Shown here: piece after piece, positions 26,020 through 34,116 of the stretch
Position numbering within the stretch: the stretch's first letter is position 1
Layout of the letters: the number at the start of each line of letters is the position of its first letter
Assembly: GCF_019236175.1 (NCBI RefSeq)
Contig: NZ_JAFAJM010000001.1
Coordinates: 1 to 64,000, forward strand
DNA length: 64,000 nt
Reading direction: 5' to 3'
Origin: Chryseobacterium sp.
GTDB lineage: Bacteria; Bacteroidota; Bacteroidia; Flavobacteriales; Weeksellaceae
Notes under the pieces: model-generated
The model's database searches: none
What the model was told of the DNA's origin: nothing
What the model saw: the letters and a program-made list of their open reading frames with translations, nothing else
Program-made: the position numbers and the translations under genes

Positions 26020-26840
26020 TGATGAAAAAACTATTATCGACCTTATTTCTTGCGTCGGGGCTTTTGTTATCGGCTCAGGTGGGAATCAATACCGATACTC
26101 CGAAAGCAAAACTTGATGTTAACGGAGATCTTAACCTCAGAAATAAAATTGCAGTGTTTGATGCCACTGATAATTCTTTATCTCAGGGAAATAACGACCA
26201 GCTGTTGGTTTCTCAGGGACTGGGATACACTCCTACCTGGAAGACACTTCGTATTCCTGAATATGAACCCAACAAATTTTACCTGATTTTTAATAACTCG
26301 TTCTCAGATAAAACCGGAATCAGATTTACTACAGCAGAACAGGCTTCTATACCGGTAACTTCAAGAGGGAGTGTTTTCTCTAAAGGAGCAGATGTAAGTA
26401 CTCTGAACGGATTTAAGAAAATTCCGGGATTGTCACAGACCATCAGTGTATTCAGTACAGAGAGTAAGGCCTACTTCCAGTTTGAGACAGTGGTGCAGGC
26501 TGATTTTGTGGCGAATGGCTCACCGGATACTTCCATAGATTATGCATGTGGGATATTTGTAGATGATAAACTGGTGAATTTAAGACAGAGAAACTTAAAA
26601 GCAATCAATACTTCTTATCCGTTTATTACCCATACTCAGATTGGAATTGTAGAAAATCTTTCCAAGGGGAATCATACCGTAAGTGTAGCCTGCTCAAGAC
26701 TGGCTTCTTATGGAGCAACCGGGAGAACACTGACGATTGGAACCAATGTGTATACCAATATCAACGATTTTATCGCACAATCATCCCTTAAAGTGGATGT
26801 ATATGAAGTTCCACAGGTATTTAACCCGATTATAAACTAA
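26019..26840 (+). CDS. Exported QVGIGT-family protein (tandem paralogue 2 of 3)
   Basis: 273 aa with the same length and layout as its upstream neighbour: a signal peptide ending LLLSAQ, VGINTDTPKAKLDVNGDLNLRNKI, then YACGIFVDDKLVNLRQRNL and HTVSVACSRLAS. The ATG overlaps the previous stop (translational coupling); an ATG three bases later would do equally well. It ends SSLKVDVYEVPQVFNPIIN without a recognisable sorting domain. The N-terminal 45 residues are much more conserved across the trio than the middle, so the bodies may have different partners. Confidence 0.75.
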   Translation: MMKKLLSTLFLASGLLLSAQVGINTDTPKAKLDVNGDLNLRNKIAVFDATDNSLSQGNNDQLLVSQGLGYTPTWKTLRIPEYEPNKFYLIFNNSFSDKTGIRFTTAEQASIPVTSRGSVFSKGADVSTLNGFKKIPGLSQTISVFSTESKAYFQFETVVQADFVANGSPDTSIDYACGIFVDDKLVNLRQRNLKAINTSYPFITHTQIGIVENLSKGNHTVSVACSRLASYGATGRTLTIGTNVYTNINDFIAQSSLKVDVYEVPQVFNPIIN

Positions 26841-26848
26841 ACCAGATT

Positions 26849-27586
26849 ATGAAAAAAATATTCTTTATACCATTACTATTGCTGGTGGCTTTTATGAACG
26901 CTCAAGTGGGTATCAATACTCCTTCTCCAACGAATATGCTGGATGTAAACGGAGATCTTGATGTACGAAAAGAGCTGAGAACAGGAGGTACAGACTTATT
27001 GAAAGGTTCTGCAGGGAATGCGGGCGATATTTTTCATAATAATTCGGAAATGATCGCAAATGACTGGAAAAGTATTAAAATTGCAGACGGACAGGGAAGT
27101 ATGTCTCTGTTTTCGATAAATACTGTTGCCGACCAGACCGGAGTGACTTTTGTTGCCCCAAACGGAGCAACAGACCCTTATTATGACGGAGATGCCTTAA
27201 CGGGTAACTGGACTGTTCTTCCCAGCGCAACGGATACCTTTTCCGTAACTAACGCGACGAATAAAGTTACATTTTCTTTCCAGACCACTGTTCAGAAAAC
27301 AGGAGCCAACTCGGCAAGTTTCGCTTGCGGCGTTTTTGTAGATGATAAACTTAAAGCCGTAAGAACTGATGTTTTATTAGGAGAAACCGGAGCTTATAAG
27401 ATTTTTAACCTTAATGCCACTCTAGCAAATCTTACCCCCAAAAATAAATATTCTGTTAAGGTAGCCTGTATAAAAAGAGCTTTGAATAATACCACCGTTG
27501 GGATTGGAAGAGCTGTTGATACAACATATTTAAATGGTGATATGTCTCAGTCGGTACTTACAACATCGGTACTGCAGCCTTATTAA
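26849..27586 (+). CDS. Exported QVGIGT-family protein (tandem paralogue 3 of 3)
   Basis: 245 aa, a shorter third copy. It has a signal peptide ending FMNAQ, VGINTPSPTNMLDVNGDLDVRKEL, the shared FACGVFVDDKLKAVR stretch and a YSVKVACIKRA strand. It begins 8 nt after the preceding stop and is followed by a terminator, so it closes the operon. It is about 28 residues shorter than the others, mostly before the FACG segment and at the C-terminus. Function is unknown. Confidence 0.75.
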   Translation: MKKIFFIPLLLLVAFMNAQVGINTPSPTNMLDVNGDLDVRKELRTGGTDLLKGSAGNAGDIFHNNSEMIANDWKSIKIADGQGSMSLFSINTVADQTGVTFVAPNGATDPYYDGDALTGNWTVLPSATDTFSVTNATNKVTFSFQTTVQKTGANSASFACGVFVDDKLKAVRTDVLLGETGAYKIFNLNATLANLTPKNKYSVKVACIKRALNNTTVGIGRAVDTTYLNGDMSQSVLTTSVLQPY

Positions 27587-27611
27587 TTTCGTAATAAATA
27601 TAATAAAGGAG

Positions 27612-27644
27612 AATCTAAAAACGTTATGTTTTTAGATTTTTTTT
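27612..27644 (+). terminator. Terminator of the QVGIGT operon
   Basis: AATCTAAAAAC / GTTTTTAGATT arms with a 5-nt loop and an eight-T tail, 25 nt after the last stop. Confidence 0.9.
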
Positions 27645-27709
27645 CGTTATATCCTTTATTTGTTGTGAATTTATACAAATAAAGTGCGCGATGTTATTAA
27701 AAATTAAAT

Positions 27710-27717
27710 TATATTTG
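27710..27717 (+). promoter_or_regulatory. Putative -7 box that sets the start of the 27736 lipoprotein
   Basis: TATATTTG lies downstream of the longest-frame ATG (27691) and 18 nt upstream of the ATG at 27736, supporting the latter as the real start. Confidence 0.5.
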
Positions 27718-27735
27718 GCGTGCAAAACTATTTCT

Positions 27736-28599
27736 ATGGTAAAAAACTATTTCCTTAAAATGTTTGCCGGTGCAGCTCTTTTAGGTCTGCTGGCTTCATG
27801 TAATACAACAAATGATCCTACGGAATCTATCCCCAATCCTGATGCAGGGCCTGCGCCAAAGAAAGTCCTTGATAAAATCAATATGAACGGTACTTCTCAG
27901 GAACAGTATGTTACCTCCACGACAGGTGTGCTGGAACAGGCCATCTATAAAGATGAAAATACCAGTGCTTACTATATAGGAACGGTAACTTATAATACGA
28001 ACAAAGCGATCACGAAAATTAACTTTGTCAGCCAGACACCGGGCAGTATGGCCTATCAGTTTGATATGACTCCGGATATTAACGGAAGAATTTACAATGC
28101 TTCCTGTACGGCAACGGGCACTACCAATGGAACGTCCTATATAAGTGATTACGCTTTTACTTATGATCTGACAGGTAAACTTACCAAAATTCTTGAAAAA
28201 AGAAAAGCCGGTGGAATCTCTGCTTACAATGTGTTTATAGAAAATGTTTTATCCTATTCAGGAAATAATATTTCCAAGGTAGTCAGTTCTAAAGGAATTT
28301 TAGATATAAACGGAGACCCTGAGATGGGTACAGCTGTTCAGACCATGTATAGTTTTCAAAACTATGATTCCTACAAGAGCCCGTTCTCTACACTTCCTAA
28401 AACATTTTTTATCATAAGAAGTATCATGAATCCGGTGAACTTTTACAGAGTCTCTCCGAATAATCCTACCTCAACGTATATTCAGCCACCATCTCCCGCT
28501 CCGGCTGTTAATACCATTCAGAGCTATAATTATGATAATGAGGGGTATCCGATAGCGGAGAAGAACCAAAAACTGACCTATACTTACAAAACGCTGTAA
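27736..28599 (+). CDS. Lipoprotein of unknown function (tandem pair, copy 1)
   Basis: From the ATG at 27736 the protein has about 287 aa and a lipoprotein signal MVKNYFLKMFAGAALLGLLASC with lipobox LASC. A Thr/Asn/Pro-rich linker and several YxYD/NYD-type strand segments follow (ITKINFVSQ, YAFTYDLTGKLTKILEKR, VLSYSGNNISKV). It ends NYDNEGYPIAEKNQKLTYTYKTL, a pattern like RHS/YD-type beta repeats in Bacteroidota lipoproteins. It is a probable outer-membrane lipoprotein. A related gene follows. The 15 extra upstream codons add nothing signal-like. Confidence 0.75.
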   Translation: MVKNYFLKMFAGAALLGLLASCNTTNDPTESIPNPDAGPAPKKVLDKINMNGTSQEQYVTSTTGVLEQAIYKDENTSAYYIGTVTYNTNKAITKINFVSQTPGSMAYQFDMTPDINGRIYNASCTATGTTNGTSYISDYAFTYDLTGKLTKILEKRKAGGISAYNVFIENVLSYSGNNISKVVSSKGILDINGDPEMGTAVQTMYSFQNYDSYKSPFSTLPKTFFIIRSIMNPVNFYRVSPNNPTSTYIQPPSPAPAVNTIQSYNYDNEGYPIAEKNQKLTYTYKTL

Positions 28600-28654
28600 T
28601 AGGGAATTATTAATCTTATTGAAATCTAAATAATATAATTTTATATAAAAAAAT

Positions 28655-28662
28655 TATATTTG
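28655..28662 (+). promoter_or_regulatory. Putative -7 box that sets the start of the 28689 lipoprotein
   Basis: TATATTTG includes the G-start of the upstream GTG at 28662, so that GTG is unlikely to be translated; the ATG at 28689 is 26 nt downstream. Confidence 0.5.
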
Positions 28663-28688
28663 TGAAAAAAATAATCAATTATCAGGAA

Positions 28689-29621
28689 ATGAAACAATTT
28701 TTCTATTTTATTTTATTAATAGCAGGCTTTTCCTCAATACATTCCTGCAAGAATTTAGTGGATGAAGAGGGAAATCCATTATTAGATCTGAATAATACAG
28801 GCGGCTTATCCGGGCCAAGAGCATTATACAGAGAAATTACGGATAAAGATACATTAGCAGAATATCGTTACAGCGGACTTCTTGTGAACACGGTAATTAC
28901 AGACAGTGCTTCGGTTACCAATATTATGTATAGCGGAGATAAAATAAGCCAGATTACTTTTAACGGCTTTTTAGATCTTGACGGAAACGGAAAATTAGAT
29001 AAAGACAGTGTTTCTTTTACAAGACTTCTTACCTATGCCAATAACGGAAAGTTGGAAACTATTTCTGAAAACCGTTCTGTTTTCAGAAGACCTCCGCCGA
29101 TACCACCGGCGACTGCACCTGGCCCGCAAACTCTTTTAAGAAAATCAAAGTCACTTTATAATATTAAATTCAACGCAGCTACTGCAAAACTGGATTCTAT
29201 TATCATGAGAACCGGTCCGGATGTGACAGGAACTCCATTCGCTTATACTGATTTCTCAAGAACAGGATATAGCTATTTTGGAGATAACGTTTCCAAAGTG
29301 GTAAGACATTACGGTCCGATGGCAGGAGGTTTATATGGAGCTGTTGTAACAAAATACAGCTATGAATATTATGCTTATGATAATGAAGTAAGCCCGTTCA
29401 CATTATTGCCAACAGCCTATAAAATTTCAAGACTTTTAAATACTGATATTAACGATAAAGAAAGTCTTATTTTATCTCCGAACAACCCTAAACGATGGTC
29501 GTTTACAGATCTTGGAGTTCCCGTTCCTGTCCCTGTTGTGAAGAGTACAAATTATGTTTATGATCCACAGACTTATATGACAAAGGGATATGGAGTAAAC
29601 TATATTTATAAACCTCAGTAA
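28689..29621 (+). CDS. Lipoprotein of unknown function (tandem pair, copy 2)
   Basis: About 310 aa from the ATG at 28689. The signal MKQFFYFILLIAGFSSIHSC has a plausible lipobox (IHSC), followed by the acidic KNLVDEEGNP linker. The layout resembles the preceding gene: ISQITFNGFLDLDG, RTGYSYFGDNVSKVVRHYG, then a C-terminal block VSPFTLLPTAYKISRLLN ... LSPNNPKRWSF ... VNYIYKPQ. This block aligns with SPFSTLPKTFFIIRSIMN ... VSPNNP ... LTYTYKTL in its neighbour. They are diverged paralogues. Function is unknown, and a separate promoter box suggests independent expression. Confidence 0.75.
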   Translation: MKQFFYFILLIAGFSSIHSCKNLVDEEGNPLLDLNNTGGLSGPRALYREITDKDTLAEYRYSGLLVNTVITDSASVTNIMYSGDKISQITFNGFLDLDGNGKLDKDSVSFTRLLTYANNGKLETISENRSVFRRPPPIPPATAPGPQTLLRKSKSLYNIKFNAATAKLDSIIMRTGPDVTGTPFAYTDFSRTGYSYFGDNVSKVVRHYGPMAGGLYGAVVTKYSYEYYAYDNEVSPFTLLPTAYKISRLLNTDINDKESLILSPNNPKRWSFTDLGVPVPVPVVKSTNYVYDPQTYMTKGYGVNYIYKPQ

Positions 29622-29641
29622 GAAAATTTTAAATAATATGT

Positions 29642-29668
29642 AAACTCAACCTTCCTAAGGTTGAGTTT
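29642..29668 (+). terminator. Terminator of the second lipoprotein gene
   Basis: AAACTCAACCTT / AAGGTTGAGTTT arms, 3-nt loop, T-run, 20 nt past the stop. Confidence 0.9.
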
Positions 29669-29692
29669 TTTATTTTTTATCCCTTAATTTTG
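29661..29692 (+). promoter_or_regulatory. Putative promoter of pth
   Basis: TTG (29661-29663) and TAATTTTG (29685-29692) are separated by 21 nt, a good fit to the Bacteroidota -33/-7 pair. The -33 lies inside the right arm of the preceding terminator; the ATG is 13 nt beyond the -7 box. Confidence 0.55.
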
Positions 29693-29705
29693 CAAAAAAT
29701 TTCTG

Positions 29706-30269
29706 ATGAAATATTTAATAGTCGGGCTAGGTAATAAAGGCCCTGAATACGAGAATACACGCCATAATATAGGATTTAAAGTTGCAGAAAAAATTGCAGA
29801 AACACTTGATACTTCGTTTAATACAGCCAATTTTGGATGGATGGCGGAAGGAAAACATAAAGGAAGAAAAGTTTTTGTACTGAAACCGGATACCTATATG
29901 AATCTTTCCGGTAATGCAGTAAGATACTGGATGCAGAAAGAAAATATTCCTTTAGAGAATGTATTGATCATTACCGATGATCTGGCTCTTCCTTTCGGAA
30001 CATTGAGAATGAAAGGTAAAGGTTCCGATGCAGGGCATAATGGTCTTAAAAATATTAATGAAGTATTGCAGACTCAAAATTATACAAGACTGCGTTTCGG
30101 AATTTCTGCTGATTTTGCAGCGGGAAGACAGGTTGATTATGTTCTCGGAACATGGAATGAAGAAGAGTCAGAAAAACTGACTGAAAGAATTGAAACATTT
30201 ACCAAAGCGAGTCTTTCTTTCGTTTTTGCAGGACTGAATAATACCATGTCTGCATTCAACGGAAAATAA
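29706..30269 (+). CDS. pth: Peptidyl-tRNA hydrolase
   Basis: Pth releases peptides from tRNA after abortive translation. The 187-aa protein shows the family start [24 protein letters not shown] compressed over residues 1-24. The catalytic His is H20, and Asp91 lies in [20 protein letters not shown] and the [12 protein letters not shown] loop are present. Length is normal. It is transcribed alone from its own promoter and ends at a bidirectional hairpin shared with the convergent carbonic anhydrase gene. Confidence 0.97.
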   Translation: MKYLIVGLGNKGPEYENTRHNIGFKVAEKIAETLDTSFNTANFGWMAEGKHKGRKVFVLKPDTYMNLSGNAVRYWMQKENIPLENVLIITDDLALPFGTLRMKGKGSDAGHNGLKNINEVLQTQNYTRLRFGISADFAAGRQVDYVLGTWNEEESEKLTERIETFTKASLSFVFAGLNNTMSAFNGK

Positions 30270-30285
30270 AATGATGGTATAATAT

Positions 30286-30316
30286 AGAAATGCCATCGAA
30301 CTCCGATGGCATTTCT
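30286..30316. terminator. Bidirectional terminator between pth and a carbonic anhydrase gene
   Basis: Perfect 13-bp arms AGAAATGCCATCG / CGATGGCATTTCT with a 5-nt loop, between two convergent genes. Confidence 0.85.
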
Positions 30317-30350
30317 TATAACGTTTTAATTGATTTTTACGCGTTGATTC

Positions 30351-30986
30351 TTATAACCAGCTTACTGCTCCCGTTTCAACATCATAGTTTGCACCAACAA
30401 TTTTAATTTTACCTTCACTTTCAAGGTTTCTCAATGTTGAACTTTGTTTGCGGATATCTTCAATAGCATGTTTTACATTCTGCTGATTAAGTCTTTCCAA
30501 AAGTGAGCTGTTCTTTGATGAACGCTCTTCATTTTCTTCAATCACCTCATTGATGATCGGGTTAAAATGATTGATCAGGTGGTTTAGGTTATCCATTCCC
30601 ATCCCTTCAATTTGAGCGGCATCAAGACCTCCTTTTAATGCTCCGCATTTGGTATGTCCTAAAACCACGATAAGTTTGGAACCGGCAACATTACATCCGA
30701 ATTCCATGGAACCCAGAATATCCTGATTCACAAAATTACCTGCGATTCTGATACTGAAAACATCACCCAATCCCTGGTCAAAGATAAGTTCTGCAGAAGT
30801 ACGGCTGTCTATACAGCTTAAAACTACAGCAAAAGGCCATTGTCCCTCACGGGTAGCATTTACCTGTTCCAGAAGATCTCTGTTGGCTTTTAGGTTGTTG
30901 ACAAATCTCTGATTGCCTTCTTTTAAAAATTCTAATGCTTTTTCAGGAGTAATTGTTGATTGAGTTTCGTATGTATGTGCTTTCAT
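30351..30986 (-). CDS. Beta-carbonic anhydrase
   Basis: Carbonic anhydrase interconverts CO2 and bicarbonate at a zinc site. The 211-aa protein has the full beta-class set: C58, D60 and R62 in LSCIDSR, H111 and C114 in LGHTKCGA. It belongs to a different subtype from the second carbonic anhydrase 2.1 kb away (similar to bicarbonate-metabolism forms with an N-terminal PEKALEFLKEGNQRFV segment). It lies 55 nt downstream of the SulP transporter on the same strand, so it probably works with it. Confidence 0.94.
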   Translation of the reverse strand: MKAHTYETQSTITPEKALEFLKEGNQRFVNNLKANRDLLEQVNATREGQWPFAVVLSCIDSRTSAELIFDQGLGDVFSIRIAGNFVNQDILGSMEFGCNVAGSKLIVVLGHTKCGALKGGLDAAQIEGMGMDNLNHLINHFNPIINEVIEENEERSSKNSSLLERLNQQNVKHAIEDIRKQSSTLRNLESEGKIKIVGANYDVETGAVSWL

Positions 30987-31041
30987 ATGATTTTAATTGT
31001 TTTCGAATTTAAAGTTAAAAAAATTATTGATAATAAAGAGC

Positions 31042-32634
31042 TTACATTGCTCTTTTATGAGTGACCAGAATATGGGAATCTTCGCTTCTTGCATATTCTC
31101 TGTATGAGGTTTTAAAGCCCAGCAGTTCTACATTGATATCCGCTTCTTTCGCATGAATATTGGCAAAATCCTGGATCATTTCCAGTACATCGGTAGCAAT
31201 ATAAGACGTATTTGTTGCATCAATGGTGACTGTAGAGTTGGGTTTTATGTTTTTAAGTGTTTTTTTGATAGCCGCCTTATTTAAAAAGGAAACCTCCTCG
31301 GCCAGCTTGATGGTAATCCCATCTGCATCATTCAGTTTTTCTCTGCTTAAATAATAGGCTCTCTTCATATTTCCCTGAAGGATATAGAAAACAGAGATGG
31401 CCAGACCAATTCCAACGCCTTTTAACAAATCTGTTGCGACAACAGCGACAACAGTTGCTACAAAAGGAATAAACTGGAATTTTCCTAAATGCCAGAAATG
31501 TTTGAAAGTGGCTGGCTTTGCCAGCTTATATCCTACTAAAATTAATACCGCAGCCAATGTAGCCAAAGGAATTAAATTGAGTACAACCGGAATGGATAGG
31601 ACACAGATCAGTAAGAAAATACCATGAATAATAGTGGATGCTTTAGAAGTTGCTCCTGCATTCGCATTAGCAGAACTTCTTACTACCACAGAAGTCATGG
31701 GAAGTCCACCGATGAATGAGCTGATCAGGTTTCCGATTCCCTGAGCTTTAAGTTCAAGATTGGTGTCTGTAATTCTTCTCTGTCTGTCCAACCGGTCTGA
31801 TGCTTCGATGCAAAGCAGGGTTTCAATAGAGGCTACGATAGCTATCGTAGCTCCTACAATCCATACTTTAGGATTGGTAAAACCATTGAAATCAGGAGTG
31901 GTGATCAGGTTTTTAAAATCATCAAAAGATTTAGGAACCGGTAAGGAGACCAGATGCTGAGTTTCAATTGCAAGGGAACTTCCGCTCATTTTAAATAACT
32001 GATTTAGAATTATACTTACAATAACTGCAACCAGGGCTCCGGGAAGCATTTTCATTCTTTTCAGTACGTGTACCCTGTCCCATGCTATAAGAACAGCTAC
32101 CGAAACTAAAGTAATAATAATAGCTCCGGGATGTATAGCACCGAATAATTCCGTGAAATATCCGAAGTTTAATCCGTTGTCAAAAACAGATTCATGCCCT
32201 TCGTAATCTTTATCGAATCCTAAAGCATGCGGAATTTGTTTTAAAATAATGATAATTCCGATGGCGGCAAGCATTCCTTCAATGACGTTGTTGGGAAAGT
32301 AATTGGAAATACTTCCTGCTCTTACAAATCCCAAAATCAATTGTATAAGCCCGGCAATGATTCCTGCGCAAAGAAATAGTTCAAAAGCACCAAGATCTGT
32401 TATCGCAGTTAAAACAATGGCGGTTAAGCCTGCAGCAGGTCCTGAGACTGAAATATTCGAATTACTAAGGAATCCTACCACAAGGCCACCTACAATTCCC
32501 GAAATAATTCCGGATAATGGGGGGGCACCTGAAGCTAAAGCAATTCCTAAACAGAGTGGAAGGGCCACTAAAAATACCACGAGTCCTGAAGGGATGTTCT
32601 CCTTGATCCCTCCTATTAATGATTTGTTTTTCAT
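31042..32634 (-). CDS. SulP-family inorganic anion transporter with STAS domain
   Basis: 530 aa. Ten to twelve membrane segments are followed by a C-terminal STAS domain (from about 435). SulP features are clear: the N-terminal KENIPSGLVVFLVALPLCLGIALASG block (in two parts), NISVSGPAAGLTAIV and QGIGNLISSFIGGLPMTSVVVRSSAN (in two parts). Family members carry sulfate, bicarbonate or other anions. Genes for beta-carbonic anhydrases on both sides make bicarbonate the likeliest substrate; that is context, not proof. STAS domains often regulate the transporter. Confidence 0.9.
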   Translation of the reverse strand: MKNKSLIGGIKENIPSGLVVFLVALPLCLGIALASGAPPLSGIISGIVGGLVVGFLSNSNISVSGPAAGLTAIVLTAITDLGAFELFLCAGIIAGLIQLILGFVRAGSISNYFPNNVIEGMLAAIGIIIILKQIPHALGFDKDYEGHESVFDNGLNFGYFTELFGAIHPGAIIITLVSVAVLIAWDRVHVLKRMKMLPGALVAVIVSIILNQLFKMSGSSLAIETQHLVSLPVPKSFDDFKNLITTPDFNGFTNPKVWIVGATIAIVASIETLLCIEASDRLDRQRRITDTNLELKAQGIGNLISSFIGGLPMTSVVVRSSANANAGATSKASTIIHGIFLLICVLSIPVVLNLIPLATLAAVLILVGYKLAKPATFKHFWHLGKFQFIPFVATVVAVVATDLLKGVGIGLAISVFYILQGNMKRAYYLSREKLNDADGITIKLAEEVSFLNKAAIKKTLKNIKPNSTVTIDATNTSYIATDVLEMIQDFANIHAKEADINVELLGFKTSYREYARSEDSHILVTHKRAM

Positions 32635-32791
32635 GATGTGAAGCTGTGAGGTATAACCGGAAAGTATACAGGTAAATACATGTAGACAAGCCGACTATAA
32701 AAGTTTTTAATTTTTAATTTTTTATAATACGTGTGTATCCGGTATCCCAAAATAACAGGGGATAGGTATCAAAAAAATCTAACTATAAAAA

Positions 32792-33091
32792 CTAGGCTTC
32801 GGGAGGCGGAGAAAATATACTAAGTAAAGGTGACAGATGAAAAGAATCATCGATCAGCACAAAAGACATCGCCTGAGAATCAGGTTCGGAAAACTTCAGA
32901 TAATCGAATACATCTAAAGTTTTTGGAAGTGTCTTTTCGTAAACAATAAAAGAGGTAGGGTGAGAATGAGGTTCTTCTTCATTGATGATTGTATTGGTTC
33001 TCAGAATATCCCAGCCTGCTACCGCAGCAATGCTTGGCAGCGCTGTAAAATTCAGAAAAATCGTCAATACAATAATACTCCAGAATTTCAT
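32792..33091 (-). CDS. Small exported protein of unknown function
   Basis: From the ATG at 33091 the protein has 99 aa: a signal segment MKFWSIIVLTIFLNFTALPS, then WDILRTNTIINEEEPHSHPTSFIVYEKTLPKTLDVF compressed over the central part, and a Pro-rich end LLSIFSPPPEA. The longer frame starts 17 codons upstream, overlapping the end of the carbonic anhydrase gene, without signal character. The HSHP stretch with nearby Glu could bind metal. It lies between a beta-carbonic anhydrase and the SulP gene in the same direction. I do not recognise a family. Confidence 0.6.
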   Translation of the reverse strand: MKFWSIIVLTIFLNFTALPSIAAVAGWDILRTNTIINEEEPHSHPTSFIVYEKTLPKTLDVFDYLKFSEPDSQAMSFVLIDDSFHLSPLLSIFSPPPEA

Positions 33092-33114
33092 GTTACATTC
33101 TTTTTTTTGAAAAA

Positions 33115-33783
33115 CTATTTTGTCTTTCTGCTCATCACCCAATCGGAACTTGTAAGATTGTAGATTTTCTGAATGTCTTTTAAAGCTTTCTCAAAATCGA
33201 TTTCCAAATCAATAATCTTACCGGTTCTAAGGTCAAATACCCAGCCGTGAACAATAGGATACTCTTCTAACAGGTATCTTTCCTGTACACAGGCCATTTT
33301 GATTACGTTGATACATTGCTCCTGAACATTCAGTTCCACAAGCCTGTCATAACGTTTGTCCTCGTCTGTAATAGAATCAAGCTCAGCCTGGTGTAATCTG
33401 TAAACATCACGAATATTTCTCAGCCATGGATTCAATAAACCCAAATCCTGAGGAGTCATCGCAGCTTTTACTCCACCACAGTTATAATGTCCGCAAACAA
33501 TAATGTGTTTTACTTTCAGATGTTCTACGGCATATTGAATTACTGCTGTGGAACTCATGTCTAAAGTATTAACAACATTAGCAATGTTTCTGTGAACAAA
33601 AACCTCTCCCGGTTTTGCTCCCATCAGTTCTTCTGCTGTTGCTCTGCTATCTGAACATCCTATATACAGATAATCAGGAGTCTGAGTTTTAGCTAATTCA
33701 CTAAAGAAGTTCGGGTCTTCTGCTACTTTTGATTCTACCCATTTTTTGTTGTTTTCGAAAATAACTTCGTACGATTGTGACAT
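33115..33783 (-). CDS. can: Beta-carbonic anhydrase (E. coli Can type)
   Basis: 222 aa, close in layout to E. coli Can: YLYIGCSDSRATAEELMG, VFVHRNIANVV, HIIVCGHYNCGGVKAAM, ELNVQEQCINV and VHGWVFDLRTG. The zinc ligands and dyad are C43, D45/R47, H99 and C102. It converts CO2 to bicarbonate for carboxylases, and in this cluster may work with SulP. It is the first gene of a possible unit can - small protein - sulP - carbonic anhydrase; a 157-nt gap separates the small ORF from sulP. A promoter with both elements lies upstream. Confidence 0.95.
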   Translation of the reverse strand: MSQSYEVIFENNKKWVESKVAEDPNFFSELAKTQTPDYLYIGCSDSRATAEELMGAKPGEVFVHRNIANVVNTLDMSSTAVIQYAVEHLKVKHIIVCGHYNCGGVKAAMTPQDLGLLNPWLRNIRDVYRLHQAELDSITDEDKRYDRLVELNVQEQCINVIKMACVQERYLLEEYPIVHGWVFDLRTGKIIDLEIDFEKALKDIQKIYNLTSSDWVMSRKTK

Positions 33784-33863
33784 AATTTTAAATTTTTAGA
33801 GTTTATAATTATTTATTTCGTTTAAATTATTTCCAAAATCAATAGACTAAATCAATAATTGTG

Positions 33864-33892
33864 CAAAAATATACTTTTTGCTGAAGAATCAA
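33864..33892 (-). promoter_or_regulatory. Putative promoter of can
   Basis: On the minus strand TTG (33892-33890) and TATTTTTG (33871-33864) are separated by 18 nt, a good Bacteroidota -33/-7 pair. Confidence 0.6.
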
Positions 33893-34082
33893 CTACTTTT
33901 AACAAAGTTTAATATTAAAATATGCTTAAAATCATACCTAAACAGCCGATATACTTTGTTTTAGCGGGTGTGTTTTCAGTCTGATAATCCAAACGTTTAA
34001 AAAAAACAATATAAAATTACAAAGTAAAAATTAAAATTGCGGAATTGAAGATTAAAATTTTTTTAAAATTTCTGAATTAAAA

Positions 34083-34104
34083 AGCTGCCTTCCGGAAAGC
34101 AGCT
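34083..34104 (-). terminator. Terminator of the left polysaccharide operon
   Basis: AGCTGC...GCAGCT hairpin with inner TTCCGGAA, followed on the minus strand by TTTTTAA, 13 nt past the stop. Confidence 0.8.
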
Positions 34105-34116
34105 GAATCATAAGTA

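Larger units (their letters stand above)
33784..34116. other. 333-bp intergenic region between can and the polysaccharide locus
   Basis: A/T-rich. It holds the can promoter (33864-33892), an approximately 80-nt leader and the terminator of the 34117 gene (34083-34104). Nothing else is seen; it marks the left boundary of the polysaccharide locus. Confidence 0.6.

Noticed and set aside
28662..28688. GTG start of the second lipoprotein
   Set aside because: The GTG overlaps the TATATTTG box and the signal peptide begins at 28689.
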